Assembly: GCF_905147045.1 (NCBI RefSeq)
Contig: NC_065889.1
Location: 4,407,001-4,471,000, forward strand
Length of the DNA: 64,000 bases
Origin: Nymphalis io
Lineage: Eukaryota; Arthropoda; Insecta; Lepidoptera; Nymphalidae
Direction of reading: 5' to 3'
Positions within the stretch are counted from its first letter, which is position 1. Every line of letters begins with the position of its first letter. The notes beneath the pieces are model-generated. The model had not been told where the DNA came from. It worked only from the letters and a program-made list of their open reading frames with translations, and searched no databases. The translations under genes were made by a program, and so were the position numbers. Below, piece after piece: positions 58,800-64,000 of the stretch.

Positions 58800-59460
58800 C
58801 ATCTGAAGTATTTTTAATCTGTGACGCCGTCATCAATTGCGTATGTGAGTTGCGTAGCCCGCTAAGTGGATCTCCATTTTAACTCCTGAAACAAGCCGGT
58901 TGAGGCTTTCAGTCGGATCTCGGCATTTGCATGATTGGCATTACGCTGATTATCCCCCTCTCCACCCCGTATTGCCTTCCCCAGAAAGTGACGAAAACGT
59001 ATGCAAATAAACCTTTTAGAATTTTAGCAACGCAGATTTGTTCAATTAACCGATTATTACTTGTACTGAGATATTTATAATAGAATTTTAAAATGCAAGG
59101 TTTTTTTTTCGTATTTCTCTATCTTATTGCCTTTATATAATACCAAGCAAATATTGTATAGTCGTAATAAATTGAACAATATCTATCGATAAATATTAAG
59201 AAATTATGAGCTCGAGTAATGGTTTTAACTAATGTGACCTTGAAAAGTAAAAAATTATGATTGATTTTTTTCGTCCGTTATTTTATCGTCTAAAACGACA
59301 TCGCGAAAGATAACAAGTTAACGGATTTTAATAGTACCGCCCCCGCGACCTCCACCTACCCTCGCCTGAAGTGCTACAGAAGTGTCGTTTATTTACTCAA
59401 AGCATATGCAAATGGATGTTTTAAAATTTTAGGGAGCGAATGCCGCTTTAGTCCCCGAAG
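58800..59460. promoter_or_regulatory. Candidate regulatory region with three POU octamers
   Basis: A GC-richer region with exact octamers ATTTGCAT (58925-58932) and ATGCAAAT (59001-59008 and 59406-59413). It also holds CGTCATCAATTGCG, CCGGTTGAGGCTTTCAGTCG, and a CCGCCCCCGCGACCTCCACC block near 59338. Octamers are binding sites of POU-homeodomain factors; regulatory function here is inferred. Confidence 0.35.
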
Positions 59461-59807
59461 CACTTGCGAATATCAAAATGTAAATTTACCCTTTTATGTT
59501 TACAAATCATGTAAATAAAAGCGTTCGTTTTATTGACTTTAGCTTGTTTCAAAATGACGCGTCCGTTTCAAACGAACCCATTTAAAACGCTTTTAAGATA
59601 CTACCCCTCTTTTAATTGTAACTTATTATAATATGTATATATCGCCACCCTACTCGGTTACTAAGTATATAATATAATATATTAATCAATATACTCATTC
59701 AATGCTACGTTAACAGTGACTAACCAACCGTCTCAATATGGTTTGCATAAACTTTTCATAATACATACTGCACCATGCAGACGATCATATTTTTTACGAC
59801 TAATATA
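59461..59807. other. AT-rich intergenic DNA
   Basis: No gene, repeat or strong motif recognised. Confidence 0.5.
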
Positions 59808-59985
59808 CCCGAGATGGAACAAATCTGAATCTTGATCGAAAATCGCGGATTCAAGTGCGGGCAAGCAACACTGTTTTTATGTTTGAGTTTTTACGTGCTT
59901 ATTTGTAGTTATAATTTACCTGATGCTCGATGGTGAAAAAAGCCTTAAAAGATGATCAGCATGTCGCAGGAATTTCTGCATGTAC
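59808..59985 (+). mobile_element. tRNA-derived SINE (family C), decayed sense copy
   Basis: ACCCGAGATGGAACAAATC (head), TCGCGGATTCAAGTGCGGGC (box B region, well kept), CAAGCAACACTG, then GATGCTCGATGGTGAAAAAA and GTCGCAGGAATTTCTGCATG correspond in order to other family C copies. Confidence 0.7.
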
Positions 59986-60174
59986 CTATAATTTTTTGTT
60001 TTGGTAGATAGGACCAATATCATTCAAGTAACATTTCTGAAACAACTCAGTGCGACAACAGGTGATATATTTAGACAAATAGAAGATAAGCACAAGAGAA
60101 TAATAATACACAGTTGTGCAATTAAGTGTTAACACTGGCTATGATTTGGTCAATATCCATTGGCTGCACGTAAA

Positions 60175-60300
60175 ATGAGAAGTAGGAAGACGGTGTCGCT
60201 CGCTCCGCTGCGCCCGCGCCGATCGCGCGCGACGCTCTCAGCTGATCGAGTTACACAGCTATGCCAACTATCTCTAATAGTAGGCAATGTTGTGAGAAAA
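60175..60300. promoter_or_regulatory. CpG-rich island, possible promoter
   Basis: GTGTCGCTCGCTCCGCTGCG, CCCGCGCCGATCGCGCGCGA and CGCTCTCAGCTGATCG form a dense CpG cluster in AT-rich DNA, the sharpest such island after the BarH1 leader. No ORF follows within the window on either strand, so it could be the promoter of a gene or lncRNA extending outside, or an enhancer. Confidence 0.4.
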
Positions 60301-62578
60301 TCAATCGCTAAAATTTAGAAACTCTGCGGTCAAGTTGCGGGTGAACGAATAAGACTTCAAGTAGGTAACGTTAACTAACGTGCAAACACTTTAACCTCAA
60401 TTCGAATGTAATAAATATTCCATTAACGCAATTTAAAAAATAATGGAAATCACCTGCAATTTTAAGATTTATATTTAATTTCAATTTTATTTAGCTTCTT
60501 TATACTCGTATTTTCTTATAACTGTCTTAACGCGTATTCGTATTCTAGTTTGTTTATTTGGAGTTACACTCCATGTAGCAAAAACTATCATGTTCAAATT
60601 TATTTTAAAAGCAATAAATGGAAACTAGCTACTCCAGTGGTTGCCAACCGCAGAGCAACTCGGTGTCTCTTTATATATCCATCAAACCATCTTCACAGCG
60701 ACGTCAGACCATTGAGTTGAAAACTCTTGCTTACTGCATCAGGAGACGTGTTCACATACTCTATTAAGCACAGATAAACATACAGATGGAATGCTGACCA
60801 CAGATTATAATTCATTTGTTTTAATTCGGGTACGAGTTTGTCGTTACAGATTAAATCATTTTGTGTGAAATAAGGTTCCGCTTAAAATCATTGAATATAC
60901 ATAATATGACACACAAAAATATCTGTTAAGTGTATAATACCTAAACATATGCAACATATAAGTTATATATGTTATAAGTTACTGTTATCAACAAGAATAA
61001 TATGTACTGTATGACTAAAGTGTGTTAATCCTATTTTTAACAATTGTAAGTAATTGATTAAGTTTAAATGACCAATAAAATATCCGTGACCGACGACAAA
61101 TTAAACTCAGTCTACTTACTACTTATTGTTATAAACAACAATTAAATCGACAAAAGAATGTAAGAATGTACTTACTAACATACTTAATGTCCCAAAACCA
61201 AGTTTTTAGGGCCTATACCTATTTTTATACCTTATATACCAACATAACTTATATACTTTGTCTATATAATCTAAGGTACACTATTTTAGTATACTTATTC
61301 TATTTACATCTAGAAACGTGTATGTAGATTTTTACGAATTATTAATTATACAAATAAAAAACAATCCAATCGACTCATTAAAATTTAGGCACAATACATG
61401 CTTAACCTTCTTTGTATATCCCAAAAAAATCCATGATTACTTAAAAAATATATCATATTATCTATGTAACTTAAAAAATATATTATATTATCTATGTAAC
61501 ATAATGCGGCGTACTTTTACGTAGTTTCCATGTGTGTGTGTACGTTGCGGTCTGCGGCGCGCTGGTAAACGGGCGGTTATATCGACTAAACACTATTCAA
61601 CTGTTGGACCGCGCATCTTTAGTCTAGGTGATGATCAGCATAGTTGAAGTTCGATTTTGGGTCGAATTCATAATTTTTTTTAACTCTTAATTTTTTGTGT
61701 AGCTTTATTTCTTGTTGTTTATAACTTTAGGAAACGGATGGAATTTAATATGGAAAAATATAAAATTTCGATGTGATAAAATGTCATAAAGAGAGGGGGC
61801 GTAACAAAATAAATATACACAACTGTTTAAAAATAATATATCAGGCTATTTTGATCTATTAGAAGACTTCCGTGTAGGTAAAGTAGGAACTTGCACATAG
61901 ATCAATGGTACCATTATACTTTGTAAAGTGTTTTAATGTTTTATAAGCAAATATTATACTTATAAAATACAATCAAATTTTCAAAAATATATTTTTACCT
62001 ATTTCATATATTTTCATTCTGCATGGCTGCACATAGACTCGGAACTGCGGTTACTAATGCAGTCAATATATTAAAATAGATATACAACATATATAAACAC
62101 TTAATTATTGTAAACGTAACTTAATTAGAAATTCTAACCTTCTATTAATTATTATAAAGCAAAAAAATACCAACGATAAATCGTCAGTCATTTCATACGC
62201 TCGAATGACTTCGAAGTTTTATTTTCATAGATGATATAAAATATCTATAAAGTAAATGAAGCTACATTAAGCGGGCAATTGTAAACTGATATATCGTAGT
62301 TAAACTATTGGTAAATGTATCGGTGTCGAGTAAGTTGAGACGGCGTGCGGCTACCTCACCTCACAGAGCTCACAATCTCGTCTAAGTTACGCCCTCTTTA
62401 TTTTAAATGACAACCATTTGGTACGCTAATCACTGACTTCGTCTTTCGTTGAGATATATTTGATTAGATTCCCGAACAAATGACGCAGCACGTATATTTT
62501 TATATACTCTGTTCAATACATGTAAGAAATCAATGACGTTGGGTGACAATGATGCCAATTCTCTTTGTACAGTATTTG
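60301..62578. other. AT-rich intergenic DNA
   Basis: No supported gene. It includes the 30-base tandem duplication at 61441-61500 and a small GC-rich patch at 61530-61575 (GTGCGGTCTGCGGCGCGC-like). 62325-62400 is slightly GC-richer. Confidence 0.5.
61441..61500. repeat. Tandem duplication, 2 x 30 bases
   Basis: Units 61441-61470 and 61471-61500 differ at one position only (C against T at unit base 14). The 68-residue ORF crossing it is an AT-rich chance frame. Confidence 0.95.
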
Positions 62579-62738
62579 CAATTCCGTATCAGCCTGTAGA
62601 TGTCCTACTGCTAGGCTAAAGGCCTCCTCTCCCTTTTTTGAGGAGAAGGTTTGGAGCTTATTCCACCACGCTGCTCCAGTGCGGGTTGGCGGAATACACA
62701 TGTGGCAGAATTTCAGTGAAATTAGACACATGCAGGTT
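62579..62738 (-). mobile_element. tRNA-derived SINE (family C), 3' part only
   Basis: The + strand reads GCTAAAGGCCTCCTCTCCCT, GAGGAGAAGGTTTGGAGCTT, ATTCCACCACGCTGCTCCAG, GTGGCAGAATTTCAGTGAAA and AGACACATGCAGGTT. This is the family C tail in the same orientation as 54835-55083, with the tRNA head lost by 5' truncation. It is better preserved than the other copies. The 158- and 120-residue frames crossing it are shadows. Confidence 0.82.
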
Positions 62739-64000
62739 AATATAACTAAATATGACTCTCTCACTTGTGGGGTAAAAAAGATTAACAAGTCTTTTAGTCC
62801 TGTCAAATTGGTAAGTTTGGATATTGTGGAAGAAAGACAGAATTTTTGCAAGCACTTTTGTTTGGTGCTGATCAAAATATATAATCTAATAGGTAGGAAT
62901 AATATACATTTTAATAAATGGAATAATTGTTTTTGTGATCTATTTATGATTATTACATTAATTCAGATTAAAGACATACCATTCTGTAATAGGTACGATT
63001 TTTTACACCCATTTACGGCTTTATCAATAAATGTTGTTTAGCGGGTGATTAGTCAAACAATACTGTGTCGTCTTCTCGAACCTTCTCCTTCAAAACGGAA
63101 AATATAGCTTAGTTATAGAAAAAACGTCTAAGTGTGTATAAATAATTTAATATAAATTAAAATAAAAGCAATTAAAAAGTAAGACAGAATTAAAAAGTTA
63201 AACGATTGAACTTAATTAAACTTTGATAAAGAACAAACTTTAATTTTGATTAATTTGACGCACGTTCCACTTAAAGAGGCATTATTGTCTACAACGTTAA
63301 CTAAAGTGCAATTATATTTTTTCACTCAGCCACTTTATTGTTCCCGTGAAGTTTAATGTTCGTTTGTATGAGAACTCACCGTTAACTCATGAATAATAAG
63401 AAGCAGACGCTCCGACCATTAATAGCAAGTGTTTTTCCTCGACACTATGATTATTTCTTTCTATTACTCAGTGTTTTACAAAGTGAGCGCTCAAACTATA
63501 AAGTTTTTCAATGTTTAACATTAAATCGCTTTCCACATCATTAGGTACCATACCACTTAGTTTATTAACCCGTGGTAGAGCTGCTTGATAAAAAATTACC
63601 ATATTAGTTTAGACTTGAAGTTATAATTGCAACGGTTAAATGAATTTCTCATTGAATTTGTAATTTTATTGTTATAGTCATTTTGACACGGAGCTTGTAA
63701 TTTATTATTATTGTAACTTAGCCTTTCGTTGCTAGCAAAGAAGCTTTCTGTGATATATTATATGTTGTTAATAATTTTTAAATAAAATTGACATTTATTA
63801 TTAGACTTTAATAAATAGTTTCTTTACAAAGCGGCTTTACTTGTAAACGTCGTTTAACGGCGCTTAAACACATACTGTTTCACAAGAAGAAACAAAATTG
63901 TTTGTCTTTTCACCCTTTAAACAACATTTATATGTAAGGTCGTATAAAATAAAAAAAAACGTCTACCTAATAATTACGGTTTAGTAACAGAAACAATTAT
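62739..64000. other. AT-rich intergenic DNA to window end
   Basis: No gene, RNA or clear repeat. Composition uniform and AT-rich. Confidence 0.55.

Noticed and set aside
62513..63041. Frames of 120, 158 and 65 codons on both strands
   Set aside because: They cross a family C SINE tail; no protein similarity.
1..64000. CRISPR array, phage, plasmid or bacterial operon
   Set aside because: No regularly spaced repeats and no prokaryotic gene organisation; splice sites, SINEs and LINEs show a eukaryotic chromosome.

Overview
The window looks like nuclear DNA from a lepidopteran, probably a butterfly. It is strongly AT-rich, with long introns and intergenic stretches, many degenerate tRNA-derived SINEs, and remnants of RTE-like and CR1-like LINEs whose sequences resemble those common in butterfly genomes. 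No bacterial, viral or organellar gene organisation is visible. The species cannot be fixed from the sequence alone.

I can support one protein-coding gene: a Bar-class homeobox gene (BarH1/B-H1 type) on the + strand, in four coding exons at 2653-2791, 15814-16042, 25996-26217 and 26435-26681. All splice sites are GT/AG, all phases join, and the product is 278 residues. It has an N-terminal eh1/FIL Groucho-binding motif, a homeodomain with the Bar-type Tyr49, the conserved Bar block just after it, an alanine-rich stretch and an acidic C-terminus. The two large introns are about 13.0 and 10.0 kb; the third is 217 bases. A CpG-rich promoter and leader (about 1870-2652) carries two TATA-like boxes and three short upstream ORFs, the last of which overlaps the BarH1 start codon.

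The 37 kb downstream of the gene (27.2-64 kb) has no gene I can support. It holds transposon debris: two copies of one RTE-like reverse transcriptase (about 33.6-34.5 and 56.2-57.3 kb), a third fragment of its 3' end at 51.16 kb, a CR1-like LINE tail at 50.2-50.8 kb, and at least four SINE families. Between these lie short GC/CpG-richer islands with homeodomain-type TAATTA/TAATG motifs, which are candidate regulatory elements of BarH1. This fits a developmental regulator with a large cis-regulatory domain. I see no novel protein-based system. The most interesting points are the leader uORF arrangement, several short perfect inverted repeats, the CpG-rich islands at 46.0 and 60.2 kb, and the transposon-rich flank of a gene already linked to butterfly wing colour.
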